Part shown: positions 1 through 8,736 of the stretch, piece by piece
Position numbering within the stretch: position 1 is the stretch's first letter
How the letters are laid out: the number at the start of each line of letters is the position of its first letter
Assembly: GCA_029946075.1 (NCBI GenBank)
Contig: JAQSDT010000589.1
Location: 1-28,142, forward strand
Reading direction: 5' to 3'
From: a bacterium
Lineage (GTDB): Bacteria; Pseudomonadota; Alphaproteobacteria; Rhizobiales; Xanthobacteraceae
DNA: 28,142 nucleotides
The notes under the pieces: model-generated
The model's database searches: none
What the model saw: the letters and a program-made list of their open reading frames with translations, nothing else
Told to the model about the DNA's origin: nothing
Program-made: the position numbers and the translations under genes

Positions 1-851
1 AGCCGCGCGATCAACCGCGCCACCTCGTCCAGATCGTCGGAAGCGTGCTCGGCGTTTCAATGGATCGCGTCCGCGTCATCCTCGGCGATACGGACAATAC
101 GCCCTATGGCGGTGGCACCTGGGCTTCTCGCGGCGCGGGAATCGGCGGCGAAGCCGCGCTTCAAGCCACGAAAGTGCTTCGCAGGAACATCCTCGATGTT
201 GCGGCAGCCATCCTGCAGGCGAGCGCAAGCGAACTTGATATTTCCGACAACGCCATCGTGAACGTCGTGGACGGCGCGCAGCGGATGGAATTAAGTGAGC
301 TCGCCCGCGTGGTCTACTTCCGCCCCGACACACTCCCTCCGGGTATTCAACCGGAATTGATGGCAACACGGCATTTTGTCCCACGGGAATATCCCTTCGC
401 TTTCACCAATGGTGTTCAGGCTTCCTGGCTGGAGGTCGACACCGATACCGGTTTTGTAAAGTTGCTCAAGCACTGGGTGGTGGAAGATTGCGGAACGATC
501 ATCAACCCGCAGCTGGTCGACGAGCAGATCAGGGGTGGAGTGGTGCAGGGCCTTGGTGCGGCGCTGTTTGAGAAATGCATCTATGATGAGCGCGGGCAGC
601 TCACTAACGCCAATATGGCCGACTATCTCGTTCCGATGTCCGGTGAGATGCCTGACATCGACGTTGGGCATGTGGTTTCGCCGACGCTTGAGTCGGAACT
701 CGGTGCCAAGGGGGCAGGTGAGGCTGGTACCGCCGGCGCGGCTGCGGCGGTATCCAATGCAGTGAATGACGCGCTAAGGCCCTTCGGTACAATAATTACG
801 GAGATTCCGCTGACACCTCAGATCATTCTGACCGCGTTGGGGAAAATTTAG
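1..851 (+). CDS. Xanthine dehydrogenase-family molybdopterin-binding subunit, C-terminal part (5' end outside window)
   Basis: This is the C-terminal ~280 residues of a large (CoxL/XdhB-type) subunit of a molybdenum hydroxylase; the frame is open to the left edge, so the gene starts upstream. The visible text starts inside the cofactor domain: V-x-LGVSMDRVRVILGDTD is the usual segment after the GQG motif of these enzymes. The GAGEAG motif near the end (after SELGAK) carries the conserved active-site glutamate that acts as base in hydroxylation. Family knowledge: such subunits hydroxylate aldehydes, purines, N-heterocycles or CoA thioesters with water as oxygen donor and need a 2Fe-2S partner and often an FAD subunit, presumably encoded upstream. 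The gene lies 39 nt upstream of an enoyl-CoA hydratase on the same strand, which suggests one catabolic operon. The substrate cannot be told from this fragment. Confidence 0.9.
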   Translation, partial: PRDQPRHLVQIVGSVLGVSMDRVRVILGDTDNTPYGGGTWASRGAGIGGEAALQATKVLRRNILDVAAAILQASASELDISDNAIVNVVDGAQRMELSELARVVYFRPDTLPPGIQPELMATRHFVPREYPFAFTNGVQASWLEVDTDTGFVKLLKHWVVEDCGTIINPQLVDEQIRGGVVQGLGAALFEKCIYDERGQLTNANMADYLVPMSGEMPDIDVGHVVSPTLESELGAKGAGEAGTAGAAAAVSNAVNDALRPFGTIITEIPLTPQIILTALGKI

Positions 852-890
852 CTGCAAATAGCAGAACCGGAAAAGGCACGAGAGAATCAG

Positions 891-1706
891 ATGGACCAAT
901 CCCAGCACGCCGCGCAAACCGAAGCGAACGAGGTTCTTTACGAGGTCGCGGATCATATCGCCGTCATCACGCTCAATGCGCCTGAACGGATGAACACGAT
1001 CTCAGGACCGATGCTGAACGACCTGACGCGGCTGCTTGTCAAAGCCAACGAGGATCGGGACGTTCGTTGCGTGATTCTCACCGGCAAGGGGCGTGCGTTT
1101 TGCGCCGGTCTCGATTTGCGGAAGGAACGCAGCGGCGATGGGCTGAGTTCGGCTTCCTCGGCGACCTCGCTCGATCTGCGAAATACGCCACCGACCGTCA
1201 TGCAGGCGATGGACAAGCCGACGATCTGCGCCGTTAATGGCGGGGCGGCCGGTTACGGTATGGATACCGCGCTCGGCTGCGATATCCGCATTATGGCCGA
1301 GTCGGCCAAGCTTGCGGCGGCCTTCGTGAAGCGCGGCGTCGTTCCCGAGTCCGGCGGCACCTGGTTTCTTCCCCGCATGATCGGCTGGGCCAAGGCATCC
1401 GAACTGATCTTTACCGGCCGGACGCTGTCGGCGCGTGAGGCACTGGAATGGGGGCTCGCCAACGAAATCGTGCCTGATGCTGCGCTGATGGAGCGCGCGC
1501 GCGAGGTAGCCCGAGAGATAGCGAGCAACGCGCCGCTCGCCGTCCAGGCGGCCAAGCGCATGATGCGGATGGGGCTGAACGAGACGTTCCCCGACCACGT
1601 GCATCACGTCTATCTGCAGCTCCTGCCGCTGTTCAAGACGCAGGATATGCAGGAGGGCATCAAGGCATTCATGGAGAAGCGCGAGCCGAAGTTCGAGGGG
1701 CGTTGA
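891..1706 (+). CDS. Enoyl-CoA hydratase/isomerase family protein (crotonase fold)
   Basis: A 271-residue crotonase-superfamily protein, the normal family length. It shows the two oxyanion-hole segments, GRAFCAGLDL (about residues 67-76) and NGGAAGYGMDTALGCDIRI (about 110-128). The segment GVVPESGGTWFLPR (about 147-160) carries a glutamate where hydratases place a catalytic acid. The C-terminal helix ends FMEKREPKFEGR, typical of the family (trimerisation region). The family hydrates or isomerises enoyl-CoA esters in fatty-acid and aromatic-acid degradation; the exact CoA ester is unknown. It is 39 nt downstream of the molybdenum hydroxylase fragment and probably co-transcribed with it. Its stop codon lies 14 nt from the end of a convergent alcohol dehydrogenase gene, and no clear terminator hairpin separates them. 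Confidence 0.93.
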   Translation: MDQSQHAAQTEANEVLYEVADHIAVITLNAPERMNTISGPMLNDLTRLLVKANEDRDVRCVILTGKGRAFCAGLDLRKERSGDGLSSASSATSLDLRNTPPTVMQAMDKPTICAVNGGAAGYGMDTALGCDIRIMAESAKLAAAFVKRGVVPESGGTWFLPRMIGWAKASELIFTGRTLSAREALEWGLANEIVPDAALMERAREVAREIASNAPLAVQAAKRMMRMGLNETFPDHVHHVYLQLLPLFKTQDMQEGIKAFMEKREPKFEGR

Positions 1707-1720
1707 CCCTTCGTTGGCCG

Positions 1721-2875
1721 TTACTCCGCGGCAGTGCTGACTACCGTGCTCGCCTTACGGTTCGTGAGGACTACCTTGATCGCACCGTCGATACGTTCAC
1801 GGGCATATCGCAACGCCGTCGGCAGGTCGGCCAGCGGAAACGTATGGGTATGAATCTTCGTCGCGTCGAAGCGCTTTTCCGCCATCAGCGTCATCGCGCG
1901 GCGCGTCGCGCTGCGGCCTTCGCCTCTGATGCCATAGGCGTAGATATTGTTCTTCACGAGGTGCGCGAGATCCATGGTGACCGGATCGTGCGGAAAGGCG
2001 GCGAGGCAGATTTTTCCGCCCCGGTTGGTCATGTAGATGGCCTGGTTGACGGTCGCTCCGGTACCTGCGCACTCCACCACATAGTCCGCACCGGCTCCGT
2101 CCGTGAGGCGTTTGACGACTTCGACGGCATCCTCGTCGTTGATATTGATAACATGGTCGGCGCCTAATTCGCGGCCGATCGCCAAGCGCTTGTTGCGCGT
2201 CCCCGTGAGGATCACCGGGCTCGCACCGAGTGCCTTGGCTACGGCCACCGCGAGCAACCCGATTGGCCCCGGGCCGATCACGACGACGCTCTCGCCGGCC
2301 ACCAATCCCCCCAACTCGGTCAAGCCATACATCGACGTGCCGGCGGTGACGACGAGCGTCGCCTCAGCGTCGCTCATCGTGTCAGGCACTCGCGCCAGTG
2401 TGTTGATATGATTGACGGCGTATTCGGCGAAGCCGCCGTCCGTGGTAAAGCCGTTGGCGCGATGACCCTTCTCGGGTTTTCCGTAGTTCAGACATGAAGT
2501 GTACATGCCTTGGCGGCAGCGCTTGCATTGGCCGCAGCCGGCGTGAATTTCGACGCTGATCCGCTCGCCAATCCCGAATTCGTCGACATCGGGCCCAAGT
2601 GCCGCAACCGTCCCCATATATTCATGGCCCGGCGTGAAATTCCTGTTGAAAGGCAGGCCACCTCCGATGCTCGCTGGCGAACCCGAATGAATGATTTCGA
2701 GGTCGGTAGCGCAGATGGCCACGGCGTCGATACGAACCAGGACTTCCGCTCGGCCGGGAACGGGCACCGGCTTTTCCTTGAGCAAAAGCCGGTCCGGGTC
2801 GCCCAGTACCCAAGCCTCCATCCGGTCAGGAATGGGGAGTTCAGGCGACGTCTTCACACCGGGCGGCTGATACAT
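1721..2875 (-). CDS. Zinc-dependent alcohol dehydrogenase (MDR superfamily, threonine/sorbitol dehydrogenase-like)
   Basis: A 384-residue medium-chain dehydrogenase. The GroES-like half has the catalytic zinc ligands C55 (AICATD), H84 and E85 (PGHEYMG) and four structural-zinc cysteines C114, C117, C120 and C128 in GCGQCKRC...C. The Rossmann half has the nucleotide motif GPGPIG in VVVIGPGPIGLLAVAVAKALG. The start chosen is the ATG at 2873-2875 (MYQPPGV), because AGGAA lies seven to eleven bases upstream; a longer reading exists but has no ribosome site. The family oxidises secondary alcohols or polyols with NAD(P). The gene stands alone on this strand and diverges from the ABC operon at 3066, with a small inverted repeat in the shared upstream region. 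The substrate is unknown. Confidence 0.92.
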   Translation of the reverse strand: MYQPPGVKTSPELPIPDRMEAWVLGDPDRLLLKEKPVPVPGRAEVLVRIDAVAICATDLEIIHSGSPASIGGGLPFNRNFTPGHEYMGTVAALGPDVDEFGIGERISVEIHAGCGQCKRCRQGMYTSCLNYGKPEKGHRANGFTTDGGFAEYAVNHINTLARVPDTMSDAEATLVVTAGTSMYGLTELGGLVAGESVVVIGPGPIGLLAVAVAKALGASPVILTGTRNKRLAIGRELGADHVININDEDAVEVVKRLTDGAGADYVVECAGTGATVNQAIYMTNRGGKICLAAFPHDPVTMDLAHLVKNNIYAYGIRGEGRSATRRAMTLMAEKRFDATKIHTHTFPLADLPTALRYARERIDGAIKVVLTNRKASTVVSTAAE

Positions 2876-2902
2876 GGAGCGTTTCCTGTTGCGGGAAAGC
2901 TT

Positions 2903-2918
2903 ACCGGAAATCACCGGT
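2903..2918. promoter_or_regulatory. Inverted repeat ACCGG-N6-CCGGT between divergent genes
   Basis: A 5-6-5 inverted repeat sits 28 nt upstream of the alcohol dehydrogenase start, in the 190-nt region between it and the divergent ABC operon. It could be an operator for either gene. Short repeats like this also arise by chance in GC-rich DNA, so this is weak. Confidence 0.25.
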
Positions 2919-3004
2919 TGAACAAATTGAGCGCGCCTGCGGACAAGCGGGAGTCATTTTGCTGCAGAGCAACAAGCTGCGTCGCAAAACCTTCATACGC
3001 GGCC

Positions 3005-3010
3005 TATACT
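3005..3010 (+). promoter_or_regulatory. Possible -10 element (TATACT) of the ABC transporter operon
   Basis: TATACT matches the sigma-70 -10 consensus at five of six positions and lies 55 nt upstream of the first gene of the importer operon. No good -35 hexamer stands 17 nt further upstream (TCGCAA), so this is only a candidate. Confidence 0.25.
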
Positions 3011-3065
3011 TGCTCGCCGGTCGGTGCTGAAATCCCGGCAAGCCATTCCCGAACTGGAGTACCCC

Positions 3066-4073
3066 ATGAAGATCGCCCGTTTTGCTATCGCCTTGCTGGC
3101 GCTGCCGCTGATTGCGACATCGCAGCCCGCCAAAGCGGCCGACGTCATTTGCTACAACTGCCCACCTGAGTGGGCGGATTGGGCGTCAATGCTCAAGGCG
3201 ATCAAGGCCGATCTCAATTTTGATATCCCGCACGACAACAAGAATTCGGGCCAGGCGCTGGCGCAGATTCTCGCCGAAAAGAACAATCCGGTGGGCGACA
3301 TCGGCTATTTCGGGGTGACTTTTGGCATGAAGGCCAAGGCGCAGGATGCGCTGGAGCCGTACAAGCCGGCCAAGTGGGAACAAGTTCCGGCTGGCTTGAA
3401 GGACGCCGACGGTTACTGGACCACGATTCATTCGGGCACGCTCGGCCTGTTCGTAAATAAGGATGCACTCGGCGGCAAGCCGGTTCCGGCCTGCTGGAAG
3501 GATCTGCTGAAGCCGGACTACAAGGGCATGGTGGGCTATCTCGATCCGTCGTCTGCTGCCGTCGGATATGTCGGCGCAGTCGCGATCAATCTGGCGCTTG
3601 GCGGCTCGGAGGCGAATTTCGATCCCGCCATCGCTTTCTTCAAGGATCTGCGCAAGAACGACCCGATCGTGCCCAAGCAGACCTCCTATGCCCGCGTGGT
3701 CTCCGGCGAGATGCCGATCCTGTTCGACTATGATTTCAACGCCTACCGCGCGAAATATTCCGAGAAGGGCAACTTCGAGTTCGTGATTCCCTGCGAAGGG
3801 TCGGTAGTGTTTCCCTACGTGGCCGGCCTGGTCAAAAACGGGCCCCACAAGGAAAACGCCAAGAAAGTTCTGGATTTCCTTCTGTCCGACAAGGGGCAGG
3901 CGATCTGGACCAATGCCTATCTGCGCCCGGCGCGGCCGATCGAACTGCCTGAAGCCGTCAAGAAGAAGTTCCTTCCCGACAGCGACTATGCGCGCGCCAG
4001 GAATGTCGACTGGGGCCAGATGGAAAACATGCAAAAAGGCTTTGTCGACCGCTATCTCGCCGAGGTTCGCTGA
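3066..4073 (+). CDS. ABC transporter periplasmic binding protein (type 2 fold, iron/phosphonate/polyamine-like family)
   Basis: A 335-residue exported binding protein. The start is the ATG at 3066, with GGAG eight bases upstream. The first ~24 residues are a signal peptide (MKIARFAIALLALPLIATSQPAKAA). The mature part begins with a characteristic ICYNCPPEWADW segment, then shows family-1 solute-binding features (GYWTTIHSGTLGLFVNKDAL, WKDLLKPDYKGMVGY). This fold covers ferric iron, 2-aminoethylphosphonate, polyamines and thiamine, so the ligand cannot be named. The gene is the first of a five-gene operon (binding protein, permease, permease, ATPase, phosphodiesterase) with gaps of 6 and 4 nt, then overlaps. 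The co-transcribed phosphodiesterase hints that the ligand may carry a phosphate group; that is an inference from context only. Confidence 0.9.
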   Translation: MKIARFAIALLALPLIATSQPAKAADVICYNCPPEWADWASMLKAIKADLNFDIPHDNKNSGQALAQILAEKNNPVGDIGYFGVTFGMKAKAQDALEPYKPAKWEQVPAGLKDADGYWTTIHSGTLGLFVNKDALGGKPVPACWKDLLKPDYKGMVGYLDPSSAAVGYVGAVAINLALGGSEANFDPAIAFFKDLRKNDPIVPKQTSYARVVSGEMPILFDYDFNAYRAKYSEKGNFEFVIPCEGSVVFPYVAGLVKNGPHKENAKKVLDFLLSDKGQAIWTNAYLRPARPIELPEAVKKKFLPDSDYARARNVDWGQMENMQKGFVDRYLAEVR

Positions 4074-4079
4074 GGCAGT

Positions 4080-4925
4080 ATGGCGCTTCTCGCGGGGCGC
4101 TTCGGGTTGATTTCACATAGGTCTTTTGTCTGGCTGTGCCTGCTGCCGCTCGCGGCGGTGACGGCTGCATTTTTCCTGCTGCCGATGGCGCGGCTGCTCT
4201 TCACGGGTGCAGAAGGCCCGCAAGGTATTGCGGGCTACCTCGCGATTCTGACCGAGCCACGCTACCGCACGACGCTCATCAATACGGTGTTGTTGGCGAC
4301 TGCGACCACTGTGGTGACGCTGATCGTCGCAACCATCGCGGGAATGTTCCTGCAGCGGCATCGCTTTCCGGGCCGGGCAGTCCTGATTGCGATGCTGACC
4401 TTCCCGCTGGCCTTTCCCGGGGTCGTGGTCGGCTTCATGATCATTCTGCTTGCCGGGCGTCAGGGTCTAATCGGCGATCTATCCAACCGCCTGTTCGGCG
4501 AGAAGCTGGTCTTCGCATATTCGATCTATGGACTGTTCCTCGGCTACCTCTATTTCTCAATCCCGCGCGTCATCCTGACCATCATGGCCGCGGTACAAAA
4601 ACTGGATGTCGGGCTGGAAGAAGCGGCGCGATCGCTCGGGGCGAGCCCGTGGGCGGTGCAGCGCGACGTGGTACTGCCCGCGCTGGCGCCGGCGTTCGTT
4701 GCGTCCGGCGCGATCGCCTTTGCAACCGCGATGGGCGCGTTCGGTACCGCGTTCACGCTGGCGACGAACATCGACGTGCTGCCGATGCTGATCTACACCG
4801 AATTCACGCTGGCCGCGAATTTCGCGACCGCAGCTGCGCTGTCGGTCGGGCTCGGCATCATCACCTGGTTCATGCTCGCGCTGGCCCGCTCTTTCAGCGG
4901 CAGCTCCGTCGCCGCGGCCGGATAG
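4080..4925 (+). CDS. ABC transporter inner-membrane permease
   Basis: A 281-residue integral membrane protein with about six hydrophobic segments. The EAA-loop motif EEAARSLGASPWAVQRDVVL near residues 180-200 docks on the ATPase and identifies a type I importer permease. It starts 6 nt after the binding-protein stop, with GAGG upstream of the ATG. Its closest relatives by pattern are permeases of iron, phosphonate and polyamine importers. It pairs with the permease encoded immediately downstream to form a heterodimeric channel. Confidence 0.92.
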   Translation: MALLAGRFGLISHRSFVWLCLLPLAAVTAAFFLLPMARLLFTGAEGPQGIAGYLAILTEPRYRTTLINTVLLATATTVVTLIVATIAGMFLQRHRFPGRAVLIAMLTFPLAFPGVVVGFMIILLAGRQGLIGDLSNRLFGEKLVFAYSIYGLFLGYLYFSIPRVILTIMAAVQKLDVGLEEAARSLGASPWAVQRDVVLPALAPAFVASGAIAFATAMGAFGTAFTLATNIDVLPMLIYTEFTLAANFATAAALSVGLGIITWFMLALARSFSGSSVAAAG

Positions 4926-4929
4926 ACCC

Positions 4930-5715
4930 ATGCGCGATCGCCTGATTTTTATCGGCCAGTTCGCCTTCACTCTGCTTGTTGCCGCATTCCTCGTCGTGCC
5001 CGCGATTCTGTCGATCTCCGCCGGGGTTACCGTGAACTATTTTCGCGGGATTCAATCCGGCGTGACCCTGCAATGGGTCGTTCAGGTATGGCAGCTCTAT
5101 GCCGGCACCATCCTCCTGTCTTTTGTGATTGCCTTCGCAACGCTTGCCGTGACGCTCGCGGCAGGCGTTCCAGCCGCTTACGCCTTGCATGTGCGGGGAG
5201 GGCGGTTGTCGCGTATCGTCGAGGAGATCATTACGCTTCCGCTGGCAGTCCCGGGACTGGCGATCGCGCTCGCCTTGCTGCTGGCCTATGGCGGTTTCGG
5301 CGATTTCAGGCGCTCCTGGTTCTTCATTCTCGTCGGGCATGTGATCTTCACTATGCCGTTCATGGTTCGGTCGGTGATGGCCGTGTTCGCCACCGTGGAC
5401 ATCAAGACGCTCGATGAAGGCGCGGCCTCGCTCGGCGCCTCACCTTGGCGGCGTTTTCGTGACGTCATCGTGCCCAACGCGATGCCGGGCGTCCTTGCCG
5501 GAAGCCTGATGGTGGTGACGTTGTCGCTCGGCGAGTTCAACCTCACCTGGATGCTGCATACCCCGCTGACCAAGACCTTGCCGATCGGTCTGGCCGACAG
5601 CTACGCCTCGATGCGGCTCGAAGTGGCTTCGGCCTATACGCTGATTTTCTTCGTCATGATCATCCCGTTGCTGGTTGCGATGCAATTGTTTGCCGAAAAG
5701 GAACAGAAGCGATGA
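4930..5715 (+). CDS. ABC transporter inner-membrane permease, second subunit
   Basis: A 261-residue permease with about six membrane segments and the coupling loop DEGAASLGASPWRRFRDVIVP. It begins 4 nt after the previous stop and its stop overlaps the ATPase start (ATGA), so translation of the two is probably coupled. It is the partner of the permease at 4080-4925 in the same importer. Confidence 0.92.
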   Translation: MRDRLIFIGQFAFTLLVAAFLVVPAILSISAGVTVNYFRGIQSGVTLQWVVQVWQLYAGTILLSFVIAFATLAVTLAAGVPAAYALHVRGGRLSRIVEEIITLPLAVPGLAIALALLLAYGGFGDFRRSWFFILVGHVIFTMPFMVRSVMAVFATVDIKTLDEGAASLGASPWRRFRDVIVPNAMPGVLAGSLMVVTLSLGEFNLTWMLHTPLTKTLPIGLADSYASMRLEVASAYTLIFFVMIIPLLVAMQLFAEKEQKR

Positions 5716-6782
5716 GTGCGCAGGCCGGACACGGAGCTGCGGTGCGGATTGAAGCCTGCGGCAAGACATTTGCCGATGGAACGCGTGCTCTCGAGCCCGC
5801 AACGCTCGATATCGCCCGTGGCGAGACGCTGGTGCTGCTGGGGCCGTCCGGTTGCGGCAAGACCACCATGCTTCGCATCATCGCCGGTCTCGAATTGCCG
5901 GACGCCGGCGGCAAGGTACTGTTCGACGGCAAGGATATGACGCCGGTTCCGATCGAACGCCGAAATGTCGGCATGGTGTTCCAGTCCTACGCACTTTTTC
6001 CCAACATGAGCGTGGCCGACAATATCGGCTATGGCCTCAAGATCCGCGGCGTGGCCGAGAAAGAGCGCGGGGCGCGTGTAGCCGAACTGGTAGCGCTGAC
6101 TAATATCTCCGGACTGGAGAACCGTCGCATCGACCAGCTGTCTGGCGGGCAGCGTCAGCGCGTGGCGCTGGCACGCGCGGTGGCGATCCGGCCCGGCATA
6201 CTGCTGCTTGACGAGCCACTCACGGCGCTGGATGCCGCGCTGCGCGATCGGCTGCGGAGCGAGCTCAATCGCCTGCTGCGTGCGCTCGGTATCACGACGA
6301 TCTACGTGACGCACGACCAGTCGGAGGCGATGGAGCTTGGCGATCGCGTAGTGGTCATGCAGAAGGGATCGATCGCCCAGATCGGCACCCCACGGGACAT
6401 TTACTTTGCGCCGAAAAGCCGCTTCGTTGCCGAATTCATCGGCGCGGCGAATATTGTCGAGGCGGCTGTCGAAAACCGTCATCTGGTGTTGCCCGGCGGC
6501 CGGCAGCCAATCGCGCACGACGCAAATGTGTCAGCGGCGATCGCGATGATCCGTCCTGAAACCATAGGCGTGGTGAAGTCCGGCGGTGCGCCGCTGTCGG
6601 GTATTGTCGACAGCGTCAGCTTCATCGGGGACCGGCAACGTCTCGTTGTCAGCGGAGCATCGAACAAGTCGCTTACTGTGGATGCGCCAAATACGATTCA
6701 GGTAAAATCTGGGGACCGGATCGGCCTGTCAATTTCGTCGGACGCCGTCCGGTTATTGCCATCTGAAGATTCAGAAAGCTGA
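5712..6782 (+). CDS. ABC transporter ATP-binding protein (PotA/FbpC-like with C-terminal TOBE region)
   Basis: A 356-residue ATPase that energises the importer. It has Walker A GPSGCGKTT (44-52), Q-loop Q91, signature LSGGQ (143-147), Walker B LLLDEP (164-169) and the switch histidine in VTHDQSEAM (about residue 200). The last ~120 residues form a TOBE-type regulatory domain, as in spermidine/putrescine, iron and phosphonate importers. It overlaps the upstream permease by 4 nt and the downstream phosphodiesterase by 1 nt (TGATG), which shows a tight operon. Confidence 0.94.
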   Translation: MSAQAGHGAAVRIEACGKTFADGTRALEPATLDIARGETLVLLGPSGCGKTTMLRIIAGLELPDAGGKVLFDGKDMTPVPIERRNVGMVFQSYALFPNMSVADNIGYGLKIRGVAEKERGARVAELVALTNISGLENRRIDQLSGGQRQRVALARAVAIRPGILLLDEPLTALDAALRDRLRSELNRLLRALGITTIYVTHDQSEAMELGDRVVVMQKGSIAQIGTPRDIYFAPKSRFVAEFIGAANIVEAAVENRHLVLPGGRQPIAHDANVSAAIAMIRPETIGVVKSGGAPLSGIVDSVSFIGDRQRLVVSGASNKSLTVDAPNTIQVKSGDRIGLSISSDAVRLLPSEDSES

Positions 6783-7621
6783 TGTTGGACAAGCCGCTTC
6801 GCATCGCGCAGATTTCTGATCTGCACATCAAGCCGCCGGGTTCGCTGGCCTATGGCCGGGTCGATACGGCCAAGGCGCTCGAACGCTGCGTCGAGGCGCT
6901 GAACGCGTTCAAGCCGGCGCCGGACCTCGTCGTGATCTCGGGCGATCTTGCGGACACGCCGACCGCCGAGGAGTATCAGTATCTCAAGCGGCTGCTGGCG
7001 CCGCTGAAACTTCCATTCGCCGGCATTCCCGGCAATCACGATTCGCGCGAATTGATGCGGGCCGCGTTTCCTTCGGCTTCCTACGCCTTCGTTTCCGGGC
7101 CACTCAACCAGAAGATCGAAATGGGGCCGCTCGATCTGTTGCTGCTGGATTCGAGCGTTCATCGGAAGCCGCACGGCGAACTCGAAGGAGTTACGCTGGA
7201 ATGGCTGGAAAAGGCACTCGCGACTTCTTCAGAGCGACCCGCGCTGCTGTTTCTCCATCACCCGCCTTTCAAGACGGGGATCTGGCACATGGATCGTCAG
7301 AACCTGTTCAACGCGACTGAGCTGGCGCTGATCGTTCGTCGGTATCCACGTGTTCAGTTGATTGCTACGGGCCACATTCATCGAGCGACGCTGACGATGT
7401 TCGCCGGTGTGCCGACCACCATTTGCCCTGCACCGAATCATGCCGTTGATCTCGATCTGGCCGAGTTGCGCGAGCCTTCGTTCAAGGTCGAGCCGCCGGC
7501 ATTCCATCTCCATACGTGGTTTCCGGGCGATGGCTTCGGAACAGTCGTGACCCATCAGGTGCCGATCGGCGCGTTCGATGGCCCGCATCCGTTCTTCGGG
7601 CCGGACGGAAAGCTGCTGTAA
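6782..7621 (+). CDS. Class III metallophosphodiesterase (GpdQ/CpdA-like)
   Basis: A 279-residue calcineurin-fold phosphodiesterase, probably cytoplasmic, since no signal peptide is visible. All binuclear metal ligands are present in order: D13 and H15 (SDLH), D55 (SGDL), N85 and H86 (PGNHD), H159 (LHHPP), H198 and H200 (GHIH). Family knowledge: these enzymes hydrolyse glycerophosphodiesters (GpdQ) or 3',5'-cyclic nucleotides (CpdA). The spacing of the ligands fits both, as I remember them, and looks slightly nearer GpdQ in the N85-H159 interval. The start codon overlaps the ATPase stop (TGATG), so it is part of the importer operon. A role in cleaving the imported compound is the simplest reading and is an inference. 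Confidence 0.9.
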   Translation: MLDKPLRIAQISDLHIKPPGSLAYGRVDTAKALERCVEALNAFKPAPDLVVISGDLADTPTAEEYQYLKRLLAPLKLPFAGIPGNHDSRELMRAAFPSASYAFVSGPLNQKIEMGPLDLLLLDSSVHRKPHGELEGVTLEWLEKALATSSERPALLFLHHPPFKTGIWHMDRQNLFNATELALIVRRYPRVQLIATGHIHRATLTMFAGVPTTICPAPNHAVDLDLAELREPSFKVEPPAFHLHTWFPGDGFGTVVTHQVPIGAFDGPHPFFGPDGKLL

Positions 7622-7718
7622 CCGCAGGCGAGGGCTCGATTGCAAAGCGCAGCGTTCGAGCGCAATCTTCCTGAAAAGGTGCGGTTGGACAAATACCGCT
7701 GATGATTGGGAGAATTGA

Positions 7719-8687
7719 ATGCGCCTGCTCGGCTTGATTGTTCCAGCGCTCGCGCTTCTTGTCAGTACAAGCGCCATTTCTCAGACGGCCTATCCGGACC
7801 GACCGATCAAGATGATCGTGCCGCTTGCCGCAGCGAGCGCGGTCGACGTCGCAGCACGGATCGTGACCCAGAAGATGGCTGACAATATGGGTCAGCAGAT
7901 CGTCATCCTGAACCTGCCGGGGGCATCGGGTTTGATCGGGGCAGAGCAGGTCGCCCGCGCCGAGCCGGATGGCTATACGATCGGCGGCTTCAACGACAGC
8001 ATCATGACCATGGTGCCCAACCTGCAGTCGCGGATGCGTTGGGACATCCTCAGGGATTTCGATCCCGTGTCGCTGGTTGCGACGGTGGAGTGGGGGCTTA
8101 TCGCCAACAATCAGGCCAGCTTCAGGAACGCCGGGGATCTGATTGCGGCAGCCAGGGCCGCACCCGGCAAGATCGATTACGGTTCGGGCGGGCCGGGTAG
8201 TCCGCAGCATCTCGCGATGGCGATGTTTGCGTCTGCAGCCGGAATAAGTTTGACCCATGTGCCCTACAAGGGCGCCACGCAAGCGGCCACGGACGTGGCT
8301 GCCGGACAGATCCCGGTCGGTTTCCAGGGGCTCGGCACGGTTGCGTCACTGGTGCGCGGCGGCCAGCTCAGATTGATCGGGGTGACTACCGAAAAGCGAC
8401 TGGCGCAATTCCCCGATGTGCCGACGGTGTCGGAATCCGGCCTGCCAGGCTTCTTCTTCAATTCGTGGTTTGCCATGCTTGCTCCTGTCGGGACACCAAA
8501 AGACATTGTCGCCCGGCTGAATTCCGAGGTGCTGAAGGCGCTCGGGGATCCCGAAGTGCGTCGCAAGCTTGAGGAATTGGGCTTCGCGATTCGCGGCAGT
8601 TCGCCCGAAGAGTTGCGATCCATGACGCGAGATCAGCTTGCGAAGTACGCAAAGGTGATCAAGGAAATGGGTATCACCAACGAGTAG
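7719..8687 (+). CDS. Tripartite tricarboxylate (Bug family) periplasmic binding protein
   Basis: A 322-residue Bug/TctC-type solute receptor. The signal peptide (residues 1 to about 22) is followed by the family signature YPDRPIKMIVPLAAASAVDVAARI and the GASGLIGAEQVARAEPDGYT block. The GSGGPGSPQHLA and HVPYKGATQAATDVAAGQI segments are also typical. GGGAG stands eight to twelve bases upstream of the ATG at 7719. No TctA or TctB membrane subunits are encoded in the window, so it is an orphan receptor, which is usual in this family. It lies 97 nt after the importer operon and may be transcribed separately. The ligand is probably a carboxylate; nothing more precise can be said. Confidence 0.92.
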   Translation: MRLLGLIVPALALLVSTSAISQTAYPDRPIKMIVPLAAASAVDVAARIVTQKMADNMGQQIVILNLPGASGLIGAEQVARAEPDGYTIGGFNDSIMTMVPNLQSRMRWDILRDFDPVSLVATVEWGLIANNQASFRNAGDLIAAARAAPGKIDYGSGGPGSPQHLAMAMFASAAGISLTHVPYKGATQAATDVAAGQIPVGFQGLGTVASLVRGGQLRLIGVTTEKRLAQFPDVPTVSESGLPGFFFNSWFAMLAPVGTPKDIVARLNSEVLKALGDPEVRRKLEELGFAIRGSSPEELRSMTRDQLAKYAKVIKEMGITNE

Positions 8688-8736
8688 CCGCCAGCCGGTA
8701 ATCGATCGCCAGCCGGCGGCCATCCTCTGATTGATC

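Noticed and set aside
7638..7667. Inverted repeat GATTGC ... GCAATC after the phosphodiesterase gene, as a terminator
   Set aside because: The 6-bp stem has an 18-base loop and no T-run follows, so it is not a convincing terminator.
8689..8716. Direct repeat CGCCAGCCGG (two copies) between convergent genes
   Set aside because: Only two short GC-rich copies with no associated element; it fits chance or a small local duplication.
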